From CAVWDU01 sp963753815 (GTDB lineage Bacteria; Pseudomonadota; Gammaproteobacteria; Pseudomonadales; Halieaceae): a DNA stretch of 64,000 nt. The position numbers were made by a program, and so were the translations under genes. The DNA is taken from assembly GCA_963753815.1 (NCBI GenBank), contig CAVWDU010000006.1, positions 62,001 to 126,000 on the forward strand, in the 5' to 3' direction. The notes under the pieces were generated by a model. The model was not told the origin of the DNA. It saw nothing but the letters and a program-made list of their open reading frames with translations, and did not search any database. The stretch's first letter is position 1. The number at the start of each line of letters is the position of its first letter. Below, piece after piece: positions 7,686 to 16,349 of this stretch.

Positions 7686-10527
7686 ATACTACCAGCCCGA
7701 AGCGGATGCCGGGACCCCACCGTCCCCCGCGCCGGAACATGTTGCTGTTCATATCGATGGTATCGAGGTCGTCGTGCCCGCCGGCACCTCCGTTATGCGA
7801 GCGGCGGCCATGGCGGGCGTGAAGATTCCCAGGCTTTGCGCTACCGATACCCTCGACGCCTTCGGTTCCTGCCGGGTTTGCCTGGTAGCGATCGAGGGTC
7901 GTAAGGGTTTTCCCGCAGCCTGCACCACGCCTGTCGAGCCCGGTATGGCGGTGTCGACCCAGAGTGATGCCATCGAGCGTCTGCGGCGCAACGTCATGGA
8001 GCTGTACATCTCCGACCACCCGCTGGACTGCCTGACCTGTGCCGCCAATGGTGATTGCGAACTGCAGGATACTGCGGGTGAGCTGGGCCTGCGCGAGGTT
8101 CGCTACGCGGATAGCGGCCAGAACCACCTGGCCCTCGAGAAGGATGATAGCAACCCGTATTTCACCTTCGACCCGTCGCGCTGTATCGTCTGCTCGCGCT
8201 GCGTGCGTGCCTGCGACGAGGTGCAGGGAACCTTCGCCCTGACGGTCGCAGGTCGGGGGTTTGATTCGCGGATCAGTGCCGGCCAGGAAGAGACCTTCCT
8301 GGACTCGGAATGCGTCTCCTGCGGCGCCTGCGTCAAAGCTTGCCCCACCGCTTCGCTGACCGAGAACAGTATCATCGAGCACGGAATGCCCGAACACAGT
8401 GTACTCACCACCTGTGCCTACTGCGGTGTGGGTTGCGCGTTCCGCGCCGAGATGCGTGGTACCGAAGTGGTGCGGATGACTCCCCACAAGGACGGCAAGG
8501 CCAACCGCGGCCACGCCTGTGTGAAGGGTCGCTTCGCTTTCGGCTACGCCACTCACAGCGACCGCGTGACGCGACCGATGATCCGCGACGCCATCGACCA
8601 GCCGTGGCGGACGGTGTCCTGGGAGGACGCCATCAGCTTCACCGCCAGGCGCTTTCGCGAACTGCAGGGGCGATACGGGCGCAACAGTATTGGCGCAATC
8701 AGTTCCAGTCGTTGCACTAACGAAGAAGTGTACCTGGTGCAGAAACTGGTGCGCGCGGGATTCGGCAACAATAATATCGATACCTGCGCCAGGGTGTGTC
8801 ATTCGCCCACGGGTTATGGTCTTAAGACCACGCTCGGCGAGTCGGCCGGTACCCAGACTTTCGCGTCGGTGGCGGCGGCAGATGTGATCGTGGTTATGGG
8901 TGCAAACCCGACCGAGGCACACCCCGTGTTCGGCTCGCAGCTGAAGCGACGCCTGCGCGAAGGCGCCAGACTGATCGTGATCGACCCGCGCCGTATCGAA
9001 CTGGTGGGTGCGCCGCATGTGCGGGCGGATATCCATCTGGCGGTCAATCCCGGCAGCAACGTCGCGGTGCTGAATGCGCTGGCTCACGTGATCGTGAAGG
9101 AACGCCTGCTGGACGAGGATTTCGTTGCGTCGCGTTGCGAGCAGGACGCATTCAATGCGTGGCGAGTGTTCGCGGCCGACCCGCGCCACGCGCCCGAGGC
9201 ACTGGCGCCGACTATCGGTGTGGCGGCGGGACTGCTGCGCGACGCGGCGAGGATCTACGCAACAGCGGGCAATGCGGCGATTTATTACGGCCTGGGTGTG
9301 ACTGAACACAGCCAGGGTTCGACCGCGGTGATGGCCATCGCCAACCTGGCGATGGCTACCGGCAACATCGGTCGTGAGGGGGTCGGGGTCAATCCGCTGC
9401 GTGGCCAGAACAACGTTCAGGGCTCCTGTGATATGGGCTCGTTCCCGCACGAACTTCCCGGTTACCGGCATCTCTCGGACGCGGCGACGCGCGCTGATTT
9501 CGAACGCGCCTGGGGTGTTACCCTGGACCCTGAGCCCGGCATGCGGATTCCCAACATGTTCGACGCGGCGGTCGACGGCCAGTTCCGGGGGCTCTATTGC
9601 CAGGGGGAGGATGTTGCCCAGTCCGACCCTAATACCCAGCATGTTGAGGCGGCGCTGGCGGGGCTTGAATGCCTTGTTGTGCAGGATATCTTCCTCAATG
9701 AAACCGCCAAGTTCGCCCATGTGTTTTTACCGGGCGCGACGTTCCTGGAAAAAGATGGCACCTTCACCAACGCCGAGCGGCGCATCTCGCCGGTGCGCAG
9801 GGCGATCACGCCACTATCCGGCAAGGCCGACTGGGAAGTGACGATGGCGCTGGCGAACGCCATGGGCGTCCCCATGGCCTACAGTCACCCGCGTGAGATC
9901 ATGGCGGAGATCGCCAGCCTGACGCCGACCTTTGCCGGCGTGAGCTACGAACTCCTCGACCAACTGGGATCGATCCAGTGGCCCTGCAATGAGCATGCCC
10001 CCGAGGGTAGCGAGATCATGCACGTGGATGAATTCGTGCGCGGCAAGGGCTACTTCGCCCTGACCGAGTTTTTACCCACCGACGAGCGCGCCAATCGACG
10101 ATTCCCCCTGTTGCTGACCACCGGTCGCGTACTCAGCCAGTACAACGTCGGTGCCCAGACGCGACGCACCGGCAACCAGGCCTGGCACGACGAGGACCGA
10201 CTGGAAGTGCACCCGCATGACGCCGAGGAGCGGGGCATTGCAGAGGACGATTGGGTGGGTATTCGCAGCAGGGCAGGGCAGACCGTACTGCGAGCCCGCG
10301 TATCGGAACGGGTAAAACCCGGCGTGGTCTACACCACGTTTCATCACCCGGTTTCCGGTGCCAACGTGGTCACCACCGACAATTCGGACTGGGCCACCAA
10401 CTGCCCCGAGTACAAGGTGACCGCAGTGGAAGTGAGCAAGGTCAGCAGTCCGTCGGCCTGGCAGAGCCGTCACAGTGCCGAAGACAGCCGCCAGCGGGCA
10501 TTACTCGCCGAGGCCCGCGACGAATGA
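7678..10527 (+). CDS. fdsA: NAD-dependent formate dehydrogenase alpha subunit (Mo-bis-MGD)
   Basis: A 949-residue catalytic subunit that oxidises formate to CO2. From the N-terminus it has: a [2Fe-2S] ferredoxin domain (C54, C65, C68, C82); the NuoG-type H114-C118-C121-C127 site; two [4Fe-4S] sites (C169/C172/C175/C179 and C212/C215/C218/C222); the Mo-domain [4Fe-4S] site (C246, C249, C253, C281); and the Mo-binding C374 next to H375 in ARVCHSPTG. A cysteine rather than selenocysteine is used. I chose the ATG at 7678, not the upstream in-frame ATG at 7627, because a gaggagg ribosome-binding site precedes it and the upstream reading lies inside fdsB. It overlaps fdhD by four bases. Confidence 0.95.
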   Translation: MLEYYQPEADAGTPPSPAPEHVAVHIDGIEVVVPAGTSVMRAAAMAGVKIPRLCATDTLDAFGSCRVCLVAIEGRKGFPAACTTPVEPGMAVSTQSDAIERLRRNVMELYISDHPLDCLTCAANGDCELQDTAGELGLREVRYADSGQNHLALEKDDSNPYFTFDPSRCIVCSRCVRACDEVQGTFALTVAGRGFDSRISAGQEETFLDSECVSCGACVKACPTASLTENSIIEHGMPEHSVLTTCAYCGVGCAFRAEMRGTEVVRMTPHKDGKANRGHACVKGRFAFGYATHSDRVTRPMIRDAIDQPWRTVSWEDAISFTARRFRELQGRYGRNSIGAISSSRCTNEEVYLVQKLVRAGFGNNNIDTCARVCHSPTGYGLKTTLGESAGTQTFASVAAADVIVVMGANPTEAHPVFGSQLKRRLREGARLIVIDPRRIELVGAPHVRADIHLAVNPGSNVAVLNALAHVIVKERLLDEDFVASRCEQDAFNAWRVFAADPRHAPEALAPTIGVAAGLLRDAARIYATAGNAAIYYGLGVTEHSQGSTAVMAIANLAMATGNIGREGVGVNPLRGQNNVQGSCDMGSFPHELPGYRHLSDAATRADFERAWGVTLDPEPGMRIPNMFDAAVDGQFRGLYCQGEDVAQSDPNTQHVEAALAGLECLVVQDIFLNETAKFAHVFLPGATFLEKDGTFTNAERRISPVRRAITPLSGKADWEVTMALANAMGVPMAYSHPREIMAEIASLTPTFAGVSYELLDQLGSIQWPCNEHAPEGSEIMHVDEFVRGKGYFALTEFLPTDERANRRFPLLLTTGRVLSQYNVGAQTRRTGNQAWHDEDRLEVHPHDAEERGIAEDDWVGIRSRAGQTVLRARVSERVKPGVVYTTFHHPVSGANVVTTDNSDWATNCPEYKVTAVEVSKVSSPSAWQSRHSAEDSRQRALLAEARDE

Positions 10528-11336
10528 CGTCGTACCTGACTCCCGCGACCCGCTCGGTGGAAAGAAGCGAGTGGGAGCGGGGACGCCTGCAGTGCGGGCA
10601 GGACCTCGTCGCCGAAGAAACTGCTGTGGCCCTGGTGTACAACGGGGTGTCCCATGCGGTCATGATGGCGACGCCTGCCGATCTCGAAGACCTTGCGCTC
10701 GGGTTCAGCCTTTCCGAACGTATTCTCGAGGAGCCCGCCGAGTTGCTGGAGGTGGAGGTCAGCGACCATCCCCTGGGCCTGGAAGTCAATCTGCGGATTG
10801 CAGCGTCGCGCTTCGCGGCGCTGAAGCAACGCCGGCGCAGTCTTACCGGTCGCACCGGCTGCGGTCTTTGTGGGGCGGAGTCACTGGCGCAGGCCATTCC
10901 AGACCCGCTCCCGGTGGGCTCGGGTTTCCGCATCGAGCACGGGGCCCTGCAGCGGGCCCGCCAGGCCCTCGCGGGCAACCAGGAACTCAATCGACATACA
11001 GGGGCCGTGCACGCCGCTGCGTTTTGCGACGCCCGGGGCGATGTTCTCCTGCTGCGGGAGGATGTCGGGCGGCACAATGCCCTGGACAAGCTCCTGGGGG
11101 CGCTGAGCCGCCTCGGGCGCGGGGCGGATGGCCTGGTACTGGTAACCAGCCGGGCCAGCTACGAAATGGTCAACAAAGCCTCCACTCTTGGTATACAGGT
11201 GCTGGCCGCTCTCTCCGCGCCGACCGGACTCGCGATCGATCAGGCGCGCGCCAGTGGCATGACCCTGGTGGGGTACGTGGGCGAGGGTCGCCAGGCCGTA
11301 TATACCGGGCAGGAACGCGTGGTTTCGGGGGAGTGA
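10524..11336 (+). CDS. fdhD: Formate dehydrogenase sulfurtransferase FdhD (FdsC)
   Basis: A 270-residue FdhD-family accessory protein, called FdsC in fds operons. It delivers sulfur to the molybdenum cofactor of formate dehydrogenase and is needed for activity. The conserved pair of cysteines sits in RTGCGLCGAES (about 111-121). VGRHNALDKLLG (about 179-190) and SRASYEMVNKASTLG (about 208-222) are family signatures. The ATG at 10524 overlaps the fdsA stop (ATGA). An upstream in-frame reading from 10251 exists but lies entirely inside fdsA. Its stop shares one base with the start of fdsD. Confidence 0.93.
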   Translation: MTSYLTPATRSVERSEWERGRLQCGQDLVAEETAVALVYNGVSHAVMMATPADLEDLALGFSLSERILEEPAELLEVEVSDHPLGLEVNLRIAASRFAALKQRRRSLTGRTGCGLCGAESLAQAIPDPLPVGSGFRIEHGALQRARQALAGNQELNRHTGAVHAAAFCDARGDVLLLREDVGRHNALDKLLGALSRLGRGADGLVLVTSRASYEMVNKASTLGIQVLAALSAPTGLAIDQARASGMTLVGYVGEGRQAVYTGQERVVSGE

Positions 11337-11569
11337 TGAGCCGTCAGCAACGTGATCAACTGGCGAGGATGGCGAACCAGATCGCAGCCAATGTGGCCGG
11401 CGGCGCCGATGCTGGCACCACTGCGCGGCGGGTAGCGGACCACATGTGCCGTTTCTGGACGTCCGATATGTGCAATCAACTCGTAGAATACAGCAACGAG
11501 GGCGGAACTGAATTGTCGCCTGCGGTGGTGAAAGCGCTGGAACTGCTGTCGCAGGACGGCCTCGCCTGA
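11336..11569 (+). CDS. fdsD: Formate dehydrogenase delta subunit
   Basis: A 77-residue acidic, helical protein beginning MSRQQRDQLARMANQIA and containing RRVADHMCRFWTSDM (about 31-45), the signature of the FdsD/FdhD-delta family. In related bacteria this small protein is required for formate dehydrogenase assembly or activity and can bind the complex. Its ATG at 11336 overlaps the last base of the fdhD stop (tgatg), so translation is coupled. It is the last gene of the apparent frmA-fdsGBA-fdhD-fdsD operon. Confidence 0.88.
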   Translation: MSRQQRDQLARMANQIAANVAGGADAGTTARRVADHMCRFWTSDMCNQLVEYSNEGGTELSPAVVKALELLSQDGLA

Positions 11570-11598
11570 TTGCACTAACGACTGACCTGGAGCAGACA

Positions 11599-11967
11599 AT
11601 GCTGTTATCCATAACCCGCCTGGCCCCGGTACTGGCCCTGGTGTTGATTACCGGCTGCGCACAGTACAGCAATGAGCGCGGCATTGACGCCCAATGGCGG
11701 AACCTGGCGGCGGTAAAGCTGGTGCGCGGCGAGACCACCCGGGCCGATGTGCTCGACTGGCTGGGGCCACCCTCCCAGGTGATAGCGCTGGACGATGAGA
11801 CCATCCTCTACTACCTGTTTGAACGCTCTGCTGGTGTCGGCCTGGTCCTCATCGTCTACAACCGGTTTGACGTGGATACCCGGTACGACAGGGCAATTTT
11901 CTTCTTCGACGAGAATGATCGCCTGACTGATTTCTCCACCCGGGCGGGTGTCGATCTCGATGATTAA
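11599..11967 (+). CDS. Small lipoprotein, BamE/SmpA-like
   Basis: A 122-residue protein with a lipoprotein signal: hydrophobic residues 8-17, then the lipobox LITGC with the lipidated cysteine at C20. The mature part has RGETTRADVLDWLGPPSQVI (about 44-63), the helix-turn and 'LGPP' pattern typical of the BamE/SmpA-like fold, followed by beta strands. Fold similarity does not prove a role in outer-membrane assembly; many such proteins are unassigned. It starts 29 bases after fdsD, possibly within the same transcript, and the following gene begins inside its last codons. Confidence 0.75.
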   Translation: MLLSITRLAPVLALVLITGCAQYSNERGIDAQWRNLAAVKLVRGETTRADVLDWLGPPSQVIALDDETILYYLFERSAGVGLVLIVYNRFDVDTRYDRAIFFFDENDRLTDFSTRAGVDLDD

Positions 11968-12589
11968 CCGCCTGTTGGACATGTTGCAGGCGAGTGCGGG
12001 GCGCAGCGGTCTGCTGCCCCTGGTGCTGGCGGTCGCACCCGGCTGTACGATCTGGGAGTATGAAATGGGTGTGCCACTGGCCACCTTCCAGCCTGCGTCC
12101 GCAACGGAAGGTGTGCCACTCGCCGAAATGCTCGACCGCCTGGGACCCCCGCTGCGGGTATCGGCACTGGACAGCGGATTTGTGCTGGGGTGGGAGTACT
12201 GGCGGGTGCACGATGCCAATCTCGGCGTCAGTCTGGGAGCAGCGGGTGCTGATTTTCTATCGGTGGATCTCGGTTCGTTGAACACGGCTGGGCAGTTTTT
12301 GCTGCTCACCTTCGATAAGCAGCACCGGCTCACTGGCGGTGCTCTGGGGCGATGGGAGCAGGAGGCGGGAGGTGGCGCAGCGGTTCAGCCGCTGGTCGGG
12401 CTCGCCTCGACGACCTCTGTGGACGACCTCGTCGAGGGACTGCCCCACCACGAGTGGGGCGCGGCCTGGCTGCAGCGATTGCCCCGGGCCCTGAACACAC
12501 CCTCCCGCCCGGATATGGGACAGTCGGGCATTCAACAGCGCGGCACGCCGCTGGGCATCGGGCAGCAGACCCTGGAAATGGACGACTGA
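11960..12589 (+). CDS. Putative lipoprotein with BamE-like 'DRLGPP' repeat motif
   Basis: A 209-residue protein read from the ATG at 11960; an in-frame GTG at 11948 is an alternative start. The N-terminus is hydrophobic (about 18-27) and ends in APGC, a plausible but imperfect lipobox with C29. LAEMLDRLGPPLRVSALDSGF (split around residues 55-75) resembles the same helix-LGPP-strand motif seen in the preceding lipoprotein, so the two may be diverged paralogues. The C-terminal 60 residues look disordered. It overlaps the end of the upstream gene by eight bases. Function unknown. Confidence 0.65.
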   Translation: MINRLLDMLQASAGRSGLLPLVLAVAPGCTIWEYEMGVPLATFQPASATEGVPLAEMLDRLGPPLRVSALDSGFVLGWEYWRVHDANLGVSLGAAGADFLSVDLGSLNTAGQFLLLTFDKQHRLTGGALGRWEQEAGGGAAVQPLVGLASTTSVDDLVEGLPHHEWGAAWLQRLPRALNTPSRPDMGQSGIQQRGTPLGIGQQTLEMDD

Positions 12590-12684
12590 GCGGGTGGTAG
12601 TCTATCCCGCTGCCAGGTACTGCGGGCAGCTCTTGCATAGAGCCGGAACGCGTGTGCGGGCCAGGCCCTCGGGTGTTTCCGGGA

Positions 12685-12951
12685 TCAGATAATACAGTGC
12701 TTGGCCATGTCCGCGGCTTCTTCCACGGTCAGGTCAGCTGCGTCTTTCTCCTTCATCTTCGCGCACCATTCCTCCGAACCGATGGTGGTGCTGTCCACCA
12801 CGCAGCTCTTGGCAAAGTTTTTCGCGTCGTCCATGCTCCACTCGGACTTGGGTTGCGCTTTCTTTTCCTCACACCACTTTTCGGTGCCGACTCCGCCGCC
12901 ACAACCGGCAAGGCACGCGATACAGGAAATCAGGGCGATCGATCTGATCAT
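12685..12951 (-). CDS. DUF3012-type lipoprotein with two tandem motif copies
   Basis: An 88-residue protein starting at 12951, where the codons ATGATACGTAGC-like signal region begins (MIRSIALISCIACLAGC); the lipobox LAGC gives lipidation at C17. The mature part contains two copies of the DUF3012 pattern: GTEKWCEEKKAQPKSEW...AKSC (about 24-50) and GSEEWCAKMKEKDAADL...AKHC (about 58-86). Each copy keeps the W-C pair and the closing cysteine, so each could form its own disulphide. DUF3012 proteins usually carry one copy. A longer upstream reading to 13164 lacks protein-like character and was not used. Function unknown; likely envelope. Confidence 0.75.
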   Translation of the reverse strand: MIRSIALISCIACLAGCGGGVGTEKWCEEKKAQPKSEWSMDDAKNFAKSCVVDSTTIGSEEWCAKMKEKDAADLTVEEAADMAKHCII

Positions 12952-13268
12952 GGGTTTGGTCCTTATTGTCCAATGATTTATGTGTTTGTCAGTAAAACAC
13001 CTGAGCGGTGAATGTGCCAGCCCGCTTCGCTCACCGATTGTCGTAGCGAGCATGGCCCTGCTGCACCAGCGCGACGCTCGTTCAGGCGTCCGAGTCTGGC
13101 TGACTTCGTCGTCTGCTGCCCTGTGCTTGTGAAAGGAAAAGAGCGCGATGCGTAAGGCGGCCAACAGGTGCGCCGCAGTCAGAATCCAGGCGGTCTACGT
13201 GTCTTGCTCCGAGTGGGGGAGCCCTGCAAGCGAGCCGTAGTGCGGGACCACGCTGCCGCAGGGCCCGC
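12952..13268. other. Intergenic region, no gene seen
   Basis: These 317 bases lie between two leftward genes, upstream of the DUF3012 lipoprotein. Open readings here have no recognisable protein features. The lipoprotein promoter should lie near 12960-13010, where ccttattgtccaatgattta is the AT-richest part. Nothing else is supported. Confidence 0.35.
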
Positions 13269-14285
13269 TTATCCCATGGGATAGGGAATGCGTTTCGACA
13301 CCTTGTACAGCGCCTTCATGACGTCACCCGGCAGCACCACGTCGGCGGCGGCGAGGATGTCGGGCATCTGTTCGGGGCCTGTCGCGCCGACAATCGTCGA
13401 TCCCACGAAGTCGTGCTGCTTGCTCCATGCCGTCGCCAGCGTCACCAGCGACATTCCCGCTTCGGCAGCAATCGCCTGGTACTCGGCGGTGGCCGCCAGG
13501 GTCTGTTCGTTGACGAAACGCCGCGCCATTTTCTGCTGTCGTTCACCGGCGTCGAGGTACTGGGTAAAACGTGCCCCGGACGGGCGGGCGCCATTCTGGT
13601 ATTTGCCGGCCAGCACGCCGCCAGCGAGGGGTGAGTAGGGCAGCAGGCTGACGGACTCCTGGCGGCAGGCCTGGGCCAGTTCGTCTTCGAAACGCCGGTT
13701 GTTCAGGCTGAAATTGTTCTGGATGGTCTCGAAGCGCGCCAGGCCATTTACGTCGGCCTGCCACAGGCTCCGGGTAAGCCCCCAGCAGGTCTCGTTGCTG
13801 CAACCCAGCACCCTGACCTTGCCGTCGCGCACCAGGTCGTCCAGGGCTCTCAGGGTTTCCTCGTAGGGGAAGTCCGGGTCCGGCCAATGGGTCTGGTAGA
13901 GGTCGATGTAATCGGTATCGAGGCGACGCAAACTGCCCTCGACGGCGCGCATGATGTGGTGGCGGTCCAGCCCGGTTTTGCCACTGCGCAGGGGCGGTGT
14001 GAGCCAGCCATGCCCGGGGCCCGCGACCTTGGACGCAACGATCACTGCATCGCGGGATTTGGTCTTGAGCCAGCGCCCGACGATTTCCTCGGTCGCGCCG
14101 ATATAGCGGGCGTCGGGGGGGACAGGGTACATCTCTGCCGTGTCGAAGAAATCAATCCCCGCGTCGAAGGCCATGTCCATGATCTCGAAAGACGTTTTTT
14201 CATCGGCCTGGTTGCCGAAAGTCATCGTCCCCATGCAAATATCGGAGACGACCAGTGAGCTGCGACCGAGTCGATTCTTTTTCAT
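13269..14285 (-). CDS. Tas-like aldo/keto reductase
   Basis: A 338-residue NADP(H)-dependent aldo/keto reductase. The catalytic tetrad is complete: D48 and Y53 (FDTAEMYPVPP), K86 (IVASKV) and H123 (YQTHWPD). The AEMYPVPP sequence is typical of the Tas/YghZ side of the family. A TIM barrel is expected; the C-terminal cofactor loop includes GSTIVGATGPEQM near 300. The start at 14285 is preceded by ggagaat; a longer reading begins 13 codons upstream without a better site. It lies 68 bases downstream of the cyclase-family gene on the same strand, so the two may be co-transcribed. Substrate unknown. Confidence 0.9.
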   Translation of the reverse strand: MKKNRLGRSSLVVSDICMGTMTFGNQADEKTSFEIMDMAFDAGIDFFDTAEMYPVPPDARYIGATEEIVGRWLKTKSRDAVIVASKVAGPGHGWLTPPLRSGKTGLDRHHIMRAVEGSLRRLDTDYIDLYQTHWPDPDFPYEETLRALDDLVRDGKVRVLGCSNETCWGLTRSLWQADVNGLARFETIQNNFSLNNRRFEDELAQACRQESVSLLPYSPLAGGVLAGKYQNGARPSGARFTQYLDAGERQQKMARRFVNEQTLAATAEYQAIAAEAGMSLVTLATAWSKQHDFVGSTIVGATGPEQMPDILAAADVVLPGDVMKALYKVSKRIPYPMG

Positions 14286-14353
14286 CGGGTATTCTCCAGC
14301 ATGGCCGATGCGCGGTTTACACACGCCTGACCGGTTCGTGGGGATGAATGCAT

Positions 14354-15292
14354 TTAGCGAATGGCAACCGGGTTGATGATCGCCTGCACAGAGCCTGCCA
14401 GCCGGGGTTGGCCGAGCACAAACATGAACTCCCAGGCGCGATCGGCGGCCAGCTCGGCGGTGACGATGTTCTCCAGTATGTAGACGCCGTAGTTAGCCAG
14501 CAGCAGGCCGTGCACGGGGACGATGTGGTTGGGGTCTTTGGAGGGCTGGGCTTCCAGCGCGCCCGTATCGGAGCCAATGGCTACCACGCCGGCACCGGCG
14601 AGATACTCCGCCGCGCTCTTGTCGAGGCCGGGCTGGCGTGCGACGTAGGTCTCCGGGTCACTACCTGCTACGGACATCCAGCCGGTGTGCACGAGTACCA
14701 CATCACCTTTGCCGATAGTAATGCCCTGGGCCCTGGCCGTCTTTTGCAGCAGTGCCGCGTCGATCGTTTCGCTCGGGCCGAGTCTCTCGACTTTCAGCGT
14801 GCGGGCGACATCCAGCAGCACGCCGCGGGTCACGATCGGTGGGATGTTCTCGGTGCCCAGTTTGCGCAGGCCATCGGGCGCCGCGAAGTCAGCTGCTTCC
14901 AGCCCGTTGTAAAACTTGCCGCCAAGCCCCACGTGACCCAGGCCGTCGATCTGGGTGCCGATGCCGAGGTGGGTGTGAACGCGGTCGTCGTGCGCCAGGA
15001 TGATCTCTGTGCCCGGTACGGGGATACCCACGACCTCGATGGCATACTCGCGCTCGCCCCAGACCGGGGTGGTCGGTGAAGACACCATGCCCAGCGCGTA
15101 GCGCTTGCCGGTAGTCACCAGACGGCTTGCCGCGAGGACGCCCGCTTCGCTGAGATGGTTGGCTGCGCCGAGGGTGTCATCCGGGCCGAATCCGGCCGCA
15201 TCGCGATGGGCGTCGGTGTCGGCGGTCGCGGGCAGGCAAAGCAATGAAACCGCCAGGGCGGCGCAGGCGCGATACAGGGCAGAGCGGTTCAT
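14354..15292 (-). CDS. Exported cyclase-family (kynurenine formamidase-like) hydrolase
   Basis: A 312-residue protein with a clear signal peptide (MNRSALYRACAALAVSLLCLPATA, cleavage expected after about residue 24). The metal-binding motif of the cyclase/arylformamidase superfamily appears as HTHLGIGTQIDGLGH (about 112-126). GDVVLVHTGW (about 205-214) and GSDTGALE (about 249-256) fit the same fold. Family members hydrolyse amides or esters with a divalent metal; the GTQxDGLGH variant belongs to the secreted or uncharacterised branch. I started it at 15292 because the signal peptide begins there; a longer in-frame reading to 15406 lacks sense. Natural substrate unknown. Confidence 0.85.
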   Translation of the reverse strand: MNRSALYRACAALAVSLLCLPATADTDAHRDAAGFGPDDTLGAANHLSEAGVLAASRLVTTGKRYALGMVSSPTTPVWGEREYAIEVVGIPVPGTEIILAHDDRVHTHLGIGTQIDGLGHVGLGGKFYNGLEAADFAAPDGLRKLGTENIPPIVTRGVLLDVARTLKVERLGPSETIDAALLQKTARAQGITIGKGDVVLVHTGWMSVAGSDPETYVARQPGLDKSAAEYLAGAGVVAIGSDTGALEAQPSKDPNHIVPVHGLLLANYGVYILENIVTAELAADRAWEFMFVLGQPRLAGSVQAIINPVAIR

Positions 15293-15546
15293 GGTGTTGG
15301 TTCCTCGCAGGCGTGGAGAGCGTCGATCGTTTGGCTCAGGGTCGGACACAGGCAGTAGTCTGTCGCTTACGTGCCGCGCATGCAACAGCGCCTGAGACTG
15401 TCTCACAGTACGGGGCGGTCCGCCGTTGCGCCACTGACGGCTTCAGCATGGGGCGCCCACCCGTCCGGCGTTCGGCACAGATGATTTCTGTTCCGGCCCC
15501 AAGGATTTTCCCCTGACCTGCGTCCTATCGCCAGAGAGGTACGCTA

Positions 15547-15954
15547 TTGACCGACGATGCGCTGATTCGCGCCGCCCAGGCCGGTGACGCCGACGCCTTC
15601 GAGCGATTGCCGGAGGCGTACTACGACACCCTCTACCGCTTTGCCTATCGATGGAGCGGCAACCGGGCGGACGCGGAAGACATCACCCAGCAGGCAGATG
15701 CCGCCAGGATAGCTACCGAGCGCGCTACACCGGAGGGGCGGGCGCGGGAGTTGGCGTCAGCGTCGACTATGTCCCGTGACCATGCGACAGCCGCGGCGGC
15801 GCAGCAATACGCTGACGGTACCCGCGTGATGCCCGACCCCGTGGCACCTGTCCGGGAGGCCGGGGGGATGACCCTTACGGCTATCGCACAGAATTTATCC
15901 AGCTCGTGCGCAGGGCCAAGACTGCCTCACACTTTTAGGGCTGCAACGAGTTGA
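15547..15954 (+). pseudogene. Decayed ECF sigma factor (region 2 remnant)
   Basis: From a TTG at 15547, preceded by a good agagaggt site, residues 1-48 read as the start of an ECF sigma factor: ALIRAAQAGDADAFERL, YYDTLYRFAYRWSGNRADAEDITQQ. After this the expected 'evFlkaWr' part of region 2 and most of the linker are missing and the sequence becomes Ala/Thr/Arg-rich. A short MTLTAIAQNLSSS (about 107-119) could be a remnant of region 4. The total is 135 residues, against about 170-200 for intact family members. No anti-sigma gene follows. I call it a pseudogene formed by internal deletion; a short functional protein is less likely. Confidence 0.65.
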
Positions 15955-16349
15955 CCGCGCTGTCGCCGGGTATCCGTATCCAGGCGCCGACTCTGAAGGC
16001 ATGCAGTTCTAACTTCACGATCTTTTAGAAGTAATCCGTCTTAAAACTGTTTCTACCCACCAATTGAGTGGCCTTTCGTACGTTTGACTCGTGTTTACCG
16101 CGTTTTTATTGTTTTTCTTGCTGAGCAGAGGCCGCCGTTATTGTCAATTGCGATAAAAACTCTGGCTTACCGTCTTTTCCCTCTCGCACCTGCGCTCAGA
16201 ACCGGATTTTTCAGCGTCTGACCGGCCCTGTAAAGGAACCGGCGACGGCTTGCACTGGTCTGTTTCAGTCTGTACCGCCGTAGCAACTCATTGAGGCGGT
16301 AGTCCGTCGGGCGCAGCCGCCGTCCGTCAATTGCAGGGGAGAGCGTCAA
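15955..16349. other. AT-rich intergenic region upstream of 16350 gene
   Basis: About 395 bases without a gene. The part 16010-16160 is clearly lower in GC than its surroundings (runs such as cgcgtttttattgtttttct), fitting a promoter zone or a remnant of foreign DNA near the decayed sigma gene. Nearer the downstream start, ggcggtagtccgtcgggcgc and agccgcc could form a short GC hairpin in the leader. No tRNA or protein is visible. Confidence 0.4.

Noticed and set aside
7510..9720. 736-residue minus-strand reading
   Set aside because: Antisense to fdsB/fdsA, whose cofactor motifs are intact; long shadow frames are expected in GC-rich DNA.
10251..10523. N-terminal extension of FdhD
   Set aside because: This part lies inside fdsA in another frame and has no FdhD sequence; the ATGA start at 10524 fits the family.
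12952..13164. Upstream extension of the DUF3012 reading
   Set aside because: The extra 71 residues lack sense and would place the lipoprotein signal in the middle of the protein.
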